Shown here: piece by piece, positions 1 to 6,886 of the stretch
Position numbering within the stretch: position 1 is the stretch's first letter
Layout of the letters: each line of letters starts with the position of its first letter
Origin: a virus
Length of the DNA: 31,152 bases
Direction: 5' to 3' (one strand)
Virus record (IMG/VR): IMGVR_UViG_3300025151_000177
Span: 1-31,152 of that record
Notes under the pieces: generated by a model
Told to the model about the DNA's origin: nothing
Databases searched by the model: none
The model's input: the letters and a program-made list of their open reading frames with translations, nothing else
Translations under genes and position numbers: made by a program

Positions 1-95
1 ATACACCTAACGTAAAAGGATCGTCTTCAAGCAAAAAGAATGATTGCAGCACAGCTATTACTACAGGTAAAGCGTATATTGCATCAAACTCATAA
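1..95 (+). CDS. 3' end of an unidentified gene (partial)
   Basis: The third frame is open from the window edge to a TAA at 93-95; the other two forward frames stop within the first 15 bases. About 30 residues are visible, rich in Ser, Lys and Thr and ending GKAYIASNS. A Shine-Dalgarno-like AAGGGA and the next start follow 11 bases later, as expected of one late operon. The visible part is too short to name; by position it is probably a virion gene. Confidence 0.55.
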   Translation, partial: TPNVKGSSSSKKNDCSTAITTGKAYIASNS

Positions 96-105
96 GGGAT
101 AAAAA

Positions 106-330
106 ATGACTGAAGAGAAAGCAGTAGAAACATCTGAAACTACAGAACAACCTGTAGATCCTCAATTACAAAAAAGAATAGCTTATACAGAAACTTTGCA
201 ACAAGAGATTCAAAATCTTCAAGAGCAACTAGCAAACATACAATATCAATTAGATATAAGAGTTACAGCTTTAGTAGCTTATCAAAGCACTTTGGAAGTT
301 GTTGACGAATCTAAAGAGGTAAAACAATGA
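106..330 (+). CDS. Small coiled-coil protein, function unknown
   Basis: This encodes 74 residues. The N-terminus is acidic and Thr/Glu-rich. Residues about 22-55 are Gln/Leu-rich with heptad-like spacing (LQQEIQNLQEQLANIQYQL), which predicts a coiled coil. AAGGGA lies about 8 bases before the ATG. The last bases overlap the next gene by 4 (ATGA), so the two are probably translationally coupled. There is no signal peptide or membrane segment. I do not recognise a family; a small scaffold or accessory virion role would fit the position but is a guess. Confidence 0.7.
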   Translation: MTEEKAVETSETTEQPVDPQLQKRIAYTETLQQEIQNLQEQLANIQYQLDIRVTALVAYQSTLEVVDESKEVKQ

Positions 331-533
331 AGAAATGGCTACCCAAATCCTACTATGACACTATTAAAAAGTTTTGGCAGTCCGTTGTAGGCGTAGAAGA
401 AAAAACTGTTCGAGCAAGAACTAAAAAAGGTAAGTTTGTTGCAGATGATAAATCCACCCCAGAAGTAAACGAGGCCTACACTACCGTCAAAGTTAAAAAG
501 AAAAAAAGAGGCAGGCCTAAAAAGAAAAAATAA
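327..533 (+). CDS. Small basic protein with Lys/Arg-rich tail
   Basis: This encodes 68 residues. The first 25 look ordinary (WLPKSYYDTIKKFWQSVVG). The C-terminus is a dense basic tail, VKVKKKKRGRPKKKK, containing an AT-hook-like RGRP core. This suggests nucleic-acid contact, which is an inference. Its start overlaps the previous stop and its stop overlaps the next start (TAATG), so it belongs to a tightly coupled late operon. No family is recognised. Confidence 0.7.
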   Translation: MKKWLPKSYYDTIKKFWQSVVGVEEKTVRARTKKGKFVADDKSTPEVNEAYTTVKVKKKKRGRPKKKK

Positions 534-715
534 TGGCTACAGCTAAAGACGCAATACATCAAATTAGCACACACGAAAAAGAATGTGCTATTCGCTATGA
601 GAACATAGAAAAAAGACTAGACGAAGGATCTGCTAAGTTTAGAAGACTTGAGTATATTATGTGGGGCTTGTATGGCCTAACAGCAGCTTCTTTAGGTATA
701 GACAAATTAATATAA
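533..715 (+). CDS. Small coiled-coil protein with C-terminal membrane segment
   Basis: This encodes 60 residues. Residues about 10-38 are charged and helical (HEKECAIRYENIEKRLDEG). They are followed by one hydrophobic stretch, about 41-58 (YIMWGLYGLTAASLGIDKL). Soluble helix followed by a single C-terminal membrane helix is the layout of haemolysin XhlA-like proteins that accompany phage holins. The start shares an A with the preceding stop. It could be an accessory lysis protein or a small virion membrane protein; sequence alone does not decide. Confidence 0.65.
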   Translation: MATAKDAIHQISTHEKECAIRYENIEKRLDEGSAKFRRLEYIMWGLYGLTAASLGIDKLI

Positions 716-722
716 ATGAAAG

Positions 723-2612
723 ATGGCATTAGAAAAATTTATATTTCGACCAGGAATAAATCGCGAGGGAACAGACTATTCTAATGATGGCGGATGGTTT
801 GACGCTAATCTTGTTCGATTTCGTAAAGGACTTCCAGAAAAAATTGGAGGTTGGGCTAAAGCTACTTTAAATACTTATCAATCTACCGTCAGAGCTCTTC
901 ATGCTTGGGTAGATTTGTCTTTAACCAAATACTTAGGCTTAGGAGCCACTTGGAAATATTACGTAAAAGAAGGGGACAACTTTTATGATATTACCCCTCT
1001 AAGAGTTACTACCGCAGCAGGCGATGTAACTTTCGCAGCTACTAATGGCAGCTCTACTATAACTGTAACGGACACAAGCCACGGAGCAGTTACAAATGAT
1101 TTTGTAACCTTTAGTGGTGCGTCTACTTTGGGCGGCAATGTAACTGCTGCTGTATTAAATCAAGAGTATCAAATACTTTTAGTTACAGGAGCAAACACTT
1201 ATACAATTACAGCTAAGGACACTTCTGGGACTACAGTTACAGCAAATGCTAGTGATAGTGGTAACGGTGGTAGTTCTGTTGTAGGTGCATATCAAATTAA
1301 CGTAGGGCTAGATAGCTTTGTAGAATCTACAGGGTGGGGAGCAGGCACTTGGGGAGCAGGCACTTGGGGATCGGCTACAGCTATAACCGCTGCAAATCAA
1401 TTAAGATTATGGTCGCATGATAATTTCGGTGAAGATTTAGTCATGAATGTACGAGCTGGCGGAGTGTATTACTTTGATACTAGCGCAGCTACATTGGGGA
1501 CGACTAGAGCAATACCTTTAACAAGTTTAGCAGGAGCGAATCTACCTCCAACCGAAGCTTTACAAGTGTTAGTAAGTGACATAGATAGACATGTTGTTTG
1601 TTTAGGTGCCGATCCAATATCAGGTAGCTCACGTTCAGGATCATTAGATCCTATGCTGGTGGCCTGGAGCGACCAAGAAAACGCAGCTGTTTGGGAACCT
1701 TTATCTACAAATACAGCAGGATCTTTTAGATTATCTGCGGGATCTCAAATTGTAGGAGCGGTTAGAGCAAGACAAGAAACCTTAATCTGGACAGACACAG
1801 CTTTATATTCCATGACTTTCATTGGCCAGCCGTTTACGTTTGGCATAAATTTAGTTAACGAAGGTGTTGGATTGATATCTCCAAACGGAGCAATCAACAC
1901 ACCCAAAGGTATTTTTTGGATGGATAAGAAAGGTTTTTACACCTACAACGGAGCAGTTACAGATATTCCATGCACTGTTCAAAACTATGTGTTTAGTGAT
2001 TTTAACGAAGGACAAGCGTTTCAAGTATTTGGTTTTGTGAACAAAGAGTTTGATGAAGTGGGATGGTTCTACTGTTCTTCTAGTTCTAGTGTTATTGATA
2101 GGTATGTCGTATTTAATTATGAGGATAGAGTTTGGACAATAGGCCAGCTTACGAGAAGTTCATGGTTGGACGAAGGGATATTTGACACTCCGATGGCCAC
2201 ATACACCACAAGCAATACAGGCTACTTATACAACCATGAAACGGGAAATGACGATGATGGTTCTCCGATGGATAACGTATTTATAGAGTCCAGTGACTTT
2301 GCACTGGGGAACGGAGACCAGTTTCAAGCCATCAGTAGAATCATACCTGATGTAAAATTTACAGGAAGCGGAGGTTCGGGCCAGACAATTAACTTTGTAC
2401 TGAAACAAAGAAATTATCCAGGAGAAAGTCTAGCAACAGACTCAACAAACACTTGCACAGCAACGACTACAAAAATAGACACTAGACTTAGGGCTAGACA
2501 AGCGGCACTAAGGATAGAGTCCGATGATGATAATAGTCTAGGAGCAAGATTAGGTGTTGGTTTTAGAGTAGGAGCTACTCGTATGGACTTGAAAGTAAAC
2601 GGTAGAAGATAA
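723..2612 (+). CDS. P22 gp10-like tail / packaged-DNA stabilisation protein
   Basis: This encodes 629 residues. The N-terminus (FRPGINREGTDYSN, then FDANLVRFRKGLPEKIGGW) is the signature opening of the large structural protein in marine podoviruses that I associate with the P22 gp10 DNA-stabilisation/tail-hub family. The body alternates short beta-rich blocks with Trp and Gly, suggesting a beta-propeller-like fold. Residues about 205-216 repeat WGAGT twice because of a 15-bp DNA duplication. The C-terminal 100 residues (RIIPDVKFTGSGG, RQAALRIESDDD, LGVGFRVGATRMDL) fit a virion surface domain. It would act at the portal-tail junction. The start follows an AAAGATGG context with only a weak ribosome binding site. 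Family assignment rests on pattern recall; the structural role is well supported by context. Confidence 0.75.
   Translation: MALEKFIFRPGINREGTDYSNDGGWFDANLVRFRKGLPEKIGGWAKATLNTYQSTVRALHAWVDLSLTKYLGLGATWKYYVKEGDNFYDITPLRVTTAAGDVTFAATNGSSTITVTDTSHGAVTNDFVTFSGASTLGGNVTAAVLNQEYQILLVTGANTYTITAKDTSGTTVTANASDSGNGGSSVVGAYQINVGLDSFVESTGWGAGTWGAGTWGSATAITAANQLRLWSHDNFGEDLVMNVRAGGVYYFDTSAATLGTTRAIPLTSLAGANLPPTEALQVLVSDIDRHVVCLGADPISGSSRSGSLDPMLVAWSDQENAAVWEPLSTNTAGSFRLSAGSQIVGAVRARQETLIWTDTALYSMTFIGQPFTFGINLVNEGVGLISPNGAINTPKGIFWMDKKGFYTYNGAVTDIPCTVQNYVFSDFNEGQAFQVFGFVNKEFDEVGWFYCSSSSSVIDRYVVFNYEDRVWTIGQLTRSSWLDEGIFDTPMATYTTSNTGYLYNHETGNDDDGSPMDNVFIESSDFALGNGDQFQAISRIIPDVKFTGSGGSGQTINFVLKQRNYPGESLATDSTNTCTATTTKIDTRLRARQAALRIESDDDNSLGARLGVGFRVGATRMDLKVNGRR
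1335..1370 (+). repeat. Tandem 15-bp repeat, 2.4 copies
   Basis: TGGGGAGCAGGCACT occurs at 1335-1349 and again at 1350-1364, followed by a partial copy TGGGGA to 1370. It stays in frame and encodes WGAGT twice plus WG inside the tail stabilisation protein. The copies are identical, which points to a recent in-frame duplication. Confidence 0.9.
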
Positions 2613-2935
2613 TGGCTAAAATTTTAGAAACAAGACTTCCAATAGCCATAGGCGAAATATCTCCTGAAACATTTAATAGATTGGTTAGGGTGTTAGAGCT
2701 TAGTCTAGGTAAAGTAGATATAGACTCTACTCTTTCAGTTAATGAAACACAGCGTAATGAAAACCAATTTCAACAGGGAGATATTATATGGAACTTAACT
2801 GCAGAAGAGTTACAACTATGGAATGGTGAGCAATGGATAACACTTTACGAGGGAGAACAGTTCGGAGTAGAAGGCGTTGCTTCTTTAGGCAAAATTACAG
2901 TATCAACAGGTGGAGCAACAACAATAACAATATGA
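2612..2935 (+). CDS. Small virion-associated protein, function unknown
   Basis: This encodes 107 residues and starts on the last A of the preceding stop (TAATGG). The middle has NQFQQGDIIWNLTAEELQLW followed by NGEQWITLYEGEQFG, a short Trp/Tyr-rich motif of the kind found in phage tail-fibre or appendage proteins. The C-terminus is a simple beta stretch, KITVSTGGATTITI. It ends in an ATGA overlap with the lysozyme gene. A minor tail or neck component is plausible from position between a tail protein and the lysis gene, but I cannot name the family. Confidence 0.65.
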   Translation: MAKILETRLPIAIGEISPETFNRLVRVLELSLGKVDIDSTLSVNETQRNENQFQQGDIIWNLTAEELQLWNGEQWITLYEGEQFGVEGVASLGKITVSTGGATTITI

Positions 2936-3375
2936 TGGACAGAGTTAAGTTATTAGAAGAGCTTATGTTAGATGAGGGCATTATTCATGAGATTTATAAT
3001 GACCATCTTGGATTCGCTACTTTTGGTGTAGGTCATTTAATTACAGAAAGTGATGAAGAGTGGGGACAGCCTTTGGGAACCCCTGTATCAGAACAAAGAG
3101 TTAAAGATTGTTTAAATGCAGACGTGGACATAGTATGCAAAGAACTAGATAAGAATTTGCAATGGTGGCGTGGCTTAAACGATACAAGGCAACGTGTATT
3201 GGCTAACATGTGTTTTAACTTAGGCTATCCTAGACTGAGTAAGTTTAAAAAGTTTTTAGCCGCAGCAAAAGACGAAAACTGGGAAACAGCGGCCGCAGAA
3301 ATGATGGACAGTAAGTGGGCTACTCAAGTTGGAGACCGAGCAGTAAGGCTTAAAGAGAAGATGTTGAATGGCTAA
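2932..3375 (+). CDS. Endolysin, T4-type lysozyme (glycoside hydrolase 24)
   Basis: This encodes 147 residues of a T4 lysozyme-like muramidase that cleaves the MurNAc-GlcNAc bond of peptidoglycan. Residues 14-37 (DEGIIHEIYND, then FGVGHLI) align with the T4 catalytic region. Glu15, Asp24 and Thr30 occupy the places of T4 Glu11, Asp20 and Thr26. The C-terminal lobe has NMCFNLG and WATQVGDRAVRL, also typical. I chose the ATG at 2932, which overlaps the previous stop (ATGA), over an upstream in-frame ATG at 2833 that would run through the preceding gene. There is no signal peptide, so a holin should be needed; a candidate lies at 4580-5059. Confidence 0.93.
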   Translation: MMDRVKLLEELMLDEGIIHEIYNDHLGFATFGVGHLITESDEEWGQPLGTPVSEQRVKDCLNADVDIVCKELDKNLQWWRGLNDTRQRVLANMCFNLGYPRLSKFKKFLAAAKDENWETAAAEMMDSKWATQVGDRAVRLKEKMLNG

Positions 3376-3436
3376 AAGAACTAAAAAGAAAGTAAAAAAT
3401 GTGTCAAACTATAAGAAGAAGCTAAGGAGACCTTAA
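3368..3436 (+). CDS. Very small basic protein (22 residues)
   Basis: ATG at 3368 lies inside the end of the lysozyme gene and opens a frame of 22 residues, MAKRTKKKVKNVSNYKKKLRRP, ending at a TAA whose last base begins the next start. About half the residues are Lys or Arg. The composition and coupled arrangement match the other small basic genes downstream, which supports it as real despite its size. Function unknown; nucleic-acid binding is an inference. Confidence 0.5.
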   Translation: MAKRTKKKVKNVSNYKKKLRRP

Positions 3437-3657
3437 TGAGTCTGTACGCAAACATACATAAGAAAAGAAAGTCAGGACGCAAAATGAGAAAGAAAGGTGA
3501 CAAAGGTGCACCAAGCTCTCAAGATTTTGCAAACGCAGCAAAGACAGCTACAAAAATGAAAGCTGGAGGCGTATTCATGCCAGGCATGACAATGGTACAA
3601 AGTAAAGGTTGTGGCGCAGTAGCGAATAACCGTAGGAAAAAAACTAAATTATCATAG
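3436..3657 (+). CDS. Small basic protein, function unknown
   Basis: This encodes 73 residues, Lys/Arg-rich at both ends (KKRKSGRKMRKKG and NNRRKKTKL) with a Gly/Met-rich middle (AGGVFMPGMTMVQSKG). AAGGAG stands 7-12 bases before the ATG. The Gly-Gly plus Pro-Gly-Met motif recurs in later proteins of this operon (for example FPGMQVGG at 6886-8163), suggesting a shared short linear motif. Known function: none that I recognise. Confidence 0.65.
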   Translation: MSLYANIHKKRKSGRKMRKKGDKGAPSSQDFANAAKTATKMKAGGVFMPGMTMVQSKGCGAVANNRRKKTKLS

Positions 3658-3666
3658 GAGAAAACA

Positions 3667-3777
3667 ATGGCAAAGAAACTGTCACCAAGACAAAAAAAGA
3701 TAGCTAGAGTAGCTAAGCCTCGTAACAAGATTACAGGAGCAGACTTTAAAAAACTTAGAAGAAAGAAGAAAAAGTAA
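3667..3777 (+). CDS. Very small basic protein (36 residues)
   Basis: ATG at 3667 follows AGGAGA by about 6 bases and opens 36 residues, beginning MAKKLSPRQKKIARVAKPRN and ending KKLRRKKKK. The stop and the next start overlap as TAATG. The clear ribosome binding site and the coupled neighbour make it a likely real gene. It resembles small basic marine-phage proteins of unknown function; it may bind DNA or RNA. Confidence 0.6.
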   Translation: MAKKLSPRQKKIARVAKPRNKITGADFKKLRRKKKK

Positions 3778-3968
3778 TGGCTACAAGAACTGCGAAAAAG
3801 AAATCAGCTAGAAAGACTAAAAAGAAAAGTGGGGCTACGCCTACTAATAAGGCTCTGTATTCAAGAGTAAAGTCTGAAGCTAAAAAAAAGTTTAAGGTCT
3901 ATCCTTCTGCGTATGCTAATGGTTGGTTAGTAAGAGAGTACAAAAAGCGTGGAGGTAAATACGCATAA
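3777..3968 (+). CDS. Small basic protein of the DUF5872 type
   Basis: This encodes 63 residues. After a Lys-rich leader comes the block ALYSRVKSEAKKKFKVYPSA followed by YANGWLVREYKKRGGKY. I recall this block as a conserved domain (DUF5872-like) shared by marine phages and large DNA viruses; the domain number is from memory. No catalytic residues are evident. Start and stop both overlap neighbours (TAATG on each side), so it is co-translated with the next gene, with which it seems to form one conserved pair. Confidence 0.65.
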   Translation: MATRTAKKKSARKTKKKSGATPTNKALYSRVKSEAKKKFKVYPSAYANGWLVREYKKRGGKYA

Positions 3969-4303
3969 TGGCTAAGCCTAAAGGCGGACTAACCGCATGG
4001 TTTGGAAAGGGGCCTAAAGGCGATTGGGTGGACATAGGTGCGCCCAAGAAAAAAGGTAAGTTCCAAGCATGTGGTAGAAAGTCTGCTAAAAGCAGTAAAC
4101 GTAAGTACCCTAAATGTGTACCGAGATCTAAAGCTAAAAGTATGACAGCAGCGCAGAGAAAAAGCGCAGTAAAAAGAAAGAGAGCAGCAGGTAACCCAGG
4201 AGGTAAACCCACTAATGTTCGTACTATAGTAAAGAAGAAAAAACCTGCAGCCAGAAAAAGAACTACAACTAGGAGAAGAAGACGTGGCACGAAAAAAAGC
4301 TAA
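3968..4303 (+). CDS. Basic CGRK-motif protein, phage/giant-virus type
   Basis: This encodes 111 residues. The N-terminal half, GGLTAWFGKGPKGDWVDIG followed by CGRKSAKSSKRKYPKCVP, matches a cysteine-containing basic motif (WF...WVDIG...CGRK...YPKC) that I recall from marine phages and giant viruses, often fused behind the domain of the gene just upstream. The second half is low-complexity Lys/Arg (KKKKPAARKRTTTRRRRRGT), like a histone tail. The two Cys could bind metal or form a disulfide. The 3' end overlaps the next gene by 20 bases. A DNA-condensing or virion-packaged role is an inference. Confidence 0.65.
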   Translation: MAKPKGGLTAWFGKGPKGDWVDIGAPKKKGKFQACGRKSAKSSKRKYPKCVPRSKAKSMTAAQRKSAVKRKRAAGNPGGKPTNVRTIVKKKKPAARKRTTTRRRRRGTKKS

Positions 4304-4580
4304 GCCAATACGCAGAACCACTGGTAAAGGCGGTAACTACCGTCCTACTAAGAAAGGTGCTGGTATGACTAAAAAAGGCGTACGTGCTTACAGAAAAGCC
4401 AATCCTGGCTCTAAGCTTAAAACAGCTGTGACAGGTAAGGTTAAGAAAGGTAGCAAAGCAGCTAAAAGACGTAAATCTTATTGCGCAAGATCATTAGGTC
4501 AATTAAAGAGAAGCTCTGCTAAAACTAGAAACGATCCTAATTCAAGAATTAGGCAAGCGCGCAGAAGGTGGAAGTGTTAA
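4284..4580 (+). CDS. Basic DUF6321-like protein
   Basis: This encodes 98 residues. The core GMTKKGVRAYRKANPGSKLK, then TAVTGKVKKGSKAAKRRKSY, then CARSLGQLKR, and the end SRIRQARRRWKC form a pattern that I recall as DUF6321-like in aquatic phages and some algae; the number is from memory. It is very basic with two Cys. It overlaps the upstream gene by 20 bases and the holin gene by one. A nucleic-acid-binding protein is likely from composition; the function is unknown. Confidence 0.65.
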   Translation: MARKKAKPIRRTTGKGGNYRPTKKGAGMTKKGVRAYRKANPGSKLKTAVTGKVKKGSKAAKRRKSYCARSLGQLKRSSAKTRNDPNSRIRQARRRWKC

Positions 4581-5059
4581 TGAAACTAGGTATATTAAAA
4601 AATCTTGTAGGAACAGTAGCACCAACTATAGGAACAGCACTAGGCGGTCCTATGGGTGGTATGGCTGCAAACATGATTTCAGAAGTATTAGGATGTGATC
4701 CTGAGCCAAAGAAGATACAAAAGGCTATGGAAACAGCTAGTCCTGAACAACTGGCACAATTAAAGAAAGTAGAAGCTGACTTTGAAGTGCAGATGAAAAA
4801 ACTGGACATAGACTTGTTTGCATTAGAAACAGCAGACGTACAAGATGCTAGAGGAAAGTTCAGCAAAGATTGGACGGCTAGAGTAATAGGTATAGCTGTC
4901 GTAGGTGGGTTTATGGGCTATATATTTTTAGTGACTATTCAGCCTCCAGAACAAAACTCAGAAGCTTTGATAAACCTTGTATTAGGCTACCTTGGTGGCT
5001 TAGCAAGTGCTATCATATCCTTTTATTTTGGGGCATCGAACAAACAAGACAACGAATAG
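4580..5059 (+). CDS. Holin, GTA/3TM type
   Basis: This encodes 159 residues. The C-terminal half has DVQDARGKFSKDWTARVIG, a membrane segment at about 97-117 (VIGIAVVGGFMGYIFLV), and a second one at about 130-150 (LINLVLGYLGGLASAIISFY), ending YFGASNKQDNE. This is the pattern of the phage holin family first described for gene-transfer-agent release. The N-terminus is Gly/Ala-rich and may form a further amphipathic segment. I chose the ATG at 4580, which overlaps the preceding stop, over one four codons upstream. It would open the inner membrane for the lysozyme at 2932-3375. Confidence 0.8.
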   Translation: MKLGILKNLVGTVAPTIGTALGGPMGGMAANMISEVLGCDPEPKKIQKAMETASPEQLAQLKKVEADFEVQMKKLDIDLFALETADVQDARGKFSKDWTARVIGIAVVGGFMGYIFLVTIQPPEQNSEALINLVLGYLGGLASAIISFYFGASNKQDNE

Positions 5060-5084
5060 AAAAAACGATAATATAGAGGGCATT

Positions 5085-5918
5085 ATGGCGGAAGATTTTA
5101 GTTTTTTAGACAATATTTTTGTAGACGAAGATACGACGACTGATTACAGCTATCTGTTTGATGATATAACAGATTTAACACCAGAGTTTAAATCTACTGG
5201 TCTGGGTTCTTTTGACATTGGTGATTTTTTAGATATAGATTCTTATATTGACAACAACCCTGTTTTTGATGATGCAGGGAATTATATAAATCTTTTTCAA
5301 GAATACACAGGTCCAGGCACTGTTGAAGAACAAGTAGCTAATTTTACAGATAATTTTATAAGTAACATGGATCCTTCAGCCTATGATGAAACTTTACAAG
5401 ATCTTTATCCTGGTTTGTATCCAACAGTTGATCTAACCCCTACTGCGCAAAAACCTGGTTTGCTTGATACTATTCTAGGTTTTTTTGGTGCGGACAGAAA
5501 AGGAGGTAAAAGCAGAGCTCAAGGAATCATGCAAACAGTAGGCGGAGGCATTACAGACTTTGCTAACTCCCCTATAGGACAATTACTTTTATATAACTAC
5601 TTAAAAGAACAAAGAAAAGACGATATAAGAGTTCCGATTGGAGCAGAAGCTTATGGCGACCAAGGTCTTGGCAGTATGCCTGACTACAGAGTATTTAATA
5701 TACAACCTGCACTAATGCCAGGTGTTGCTTACGCTAACGCACCTCCACCAGAAATGAAACACGGTGGGATACACGGTGCTGGCAAAGACGACGGCCCTGG
5801 AGACATAACACTAGCGCGATTAGAACCAGGTGAGTTCGTTATGACAAGAAAAGCTACTGAGAATATTGGTGCTAAGAATTTATACAATTTAATGAAACAA
5901 GCAGAGAGGATGGGGTAA
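5085..5918 (+). CDS. Putative virion protein with LEPGEFVM C-terminal motif
   Basis: This encodes 277 residues and starts at ATG 5085 after AGAGGG; an earlier in-frame ATG at 5007 would lie inside the holin gene and has no such site. The N-terminal 130 residues are strongly acidic (FLDNIFVDEDTTTDYSYLFD). The C-terminal 60 residues hold MKHGGIHGAGKDDGPGD, then LARLEPGEFVMTRKATENIG, a motif I recognise from structural genes of marine podoviruses and siphoviruses. The gene lies between the holin and further virion genes and overlaps the next start by one base. An internal or tail-associated virion protein is likely; the exact role is unknown. Confidence 0.65.
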   Translation: MAEDFSFLDNIFVDEDTTTDYSYLFDDITDLTPEFKSTGLGSFDIGDFLDIDSYIDNNPVFDDAGNYINLFQEYTGPGTVEEQVANFTDNFISNMDPSAYDETLQDLYPGLYPTVDLTPTAQKPGLLDTILGFFGADRKGGKSRAQGIMQTVGGGITDFANSPIGQLLLYNYLKEQRKDDIRVPIGAEAYGDQGLGSMPDYRVFNIQPALMPGVAYANAPPPEMKHGGIHGAGKDDGPGDITLARLEPGEFVMTRKATENIGAKNLYNLMKQAERMG

Positions 5919-6886
5919 TGTCAGTTAATCCAAGTTATTTTAGTGGAACAGCAGTAGGAGGCGGACCTACAACTACTGGTAGATATGAAGAGCCGTATGC
6001 TCAAGCCATGCGTCGTGGATTTTTGGAATCTGCATTCGGTTTAGCACAAACACCAACACCAGTTCCTGTTAAACAAGTAGCAGGACTTGATCCGTACGAG
6101 ATGCAGGCCAGAACTTTAGCTGGTGGCCTTGGTGGGTTTACCCCATACATACAACAAGGCGGACAGATGATGCAACAAGCAGGTGGCTATCTTACGCCAG
6201 GTGGCATCAGACAATTTTACAATCCCTACGAACAAGATGTTGTGCAACAGACACTATCAGACTTACAAGAAGCCAGCGCGAAACAAGGCATTGCTGATAG
6301 AACACAAGCTGTAAGCAGAGGAGCGTTTGGTGGTTCTCGTGGCAGGCTAATGGAACAAGAAAGAGAAAGAGCATTTGGCAGAGGCGCAGCGGAAGCTTTA
6401 GGTGGCATACGTTCGACAGGATTTGGACAAGCTACAACGGCAGCGCAAAACGCAGCCAGAGGACTTGGCGCACTAGGAACAAGTTTTGCTGATCTTGGAA
6501 CTACTGCTCAAAATAATCTGTTAAACCAAATAAGAACTTTTGAAGGACTAGGTGGAACAGGCAGACGCATACAAGATCAAATGTACGGAGCTCAGTTCGA
6601 TGCCGCTAATAGACTAGCCTTAGAACCCAGACAACGTTTAGCTAGTTTGCAAGGTGCATTAGGATTATTACCACGAACTTATGCAACTACTACGTTTAAT
6701 CCTATACCCAATGTTTTTGATCCTCAACAAGGTATTCTGGATCTTCTTGGTGGGATACAAAATGCACCTAGCGGAATAAATCTACCAGGCGTGGATCAAA
6801 CACCTGTTTCTACACAACCTGTTAGACAACCTAATCAACTTGAACAGTTAGCGCAAATTCTTCAAATATTCGGAGGCTTAGGTTAA
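5918..6886 (+). CDS. Putative internal virion protein, Gly/Gln-rich
   Basis: This encodes 322 residues, rich in Gly, Gln and Ala. Recognisable blocks are YNPYEQDVVQQTLSDL (about 105-120) and RGAFGGSRGRLMEQERERA (about 134-152), followed by long Ala-rich helices (GFGQATTAAQNAARGLGALG). This block order recurs in marine phage structural modules. There is no signal peptide or clear membrane span. It starts on the last base of the previous stop and ends in TAATG with the next gene. An internal core or ejection accessory protein is my best reading, with moderate confidence. Confidence 0.6.
   Translation: MSVNPSYFSGTAVGGGPTTTGRYEEPYAQAMRRGFLESAFGLAQTPTPVPVKQVAGLDPYEMQARTLAGGLGGFTPYIQQGGQMMQQAGGYLTPGGIRQFYNPYEQDVVQQTLSDLQEASAKQGIADRTQAVSRGAFGGSRGRLMEQERERAFGRGAAEALGGIRSTGFGQATTAAQNAARGLGALGTSFADLGTTAQNNLLNQIRTFEGLGGTGRRIQDQMYGAQFDAANRLALEPRQRLASLQGALGLLPRTYATTTFNPIPNVFDPQQGILDLLGGIQNAPSGINLPGVDQTPVSTQPVRQPNQLEQLAQILQIFGGLG

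Noticed and set aside
3916-4321. Two antisense frames of 110-124 codons over the small basic genes
   Set aside because: The Leu/Phe-rich products mirror Lys/Arg-rich AAA/AAG/AGA codons on the other strand, so the apparent membrane proteins are artefacts.
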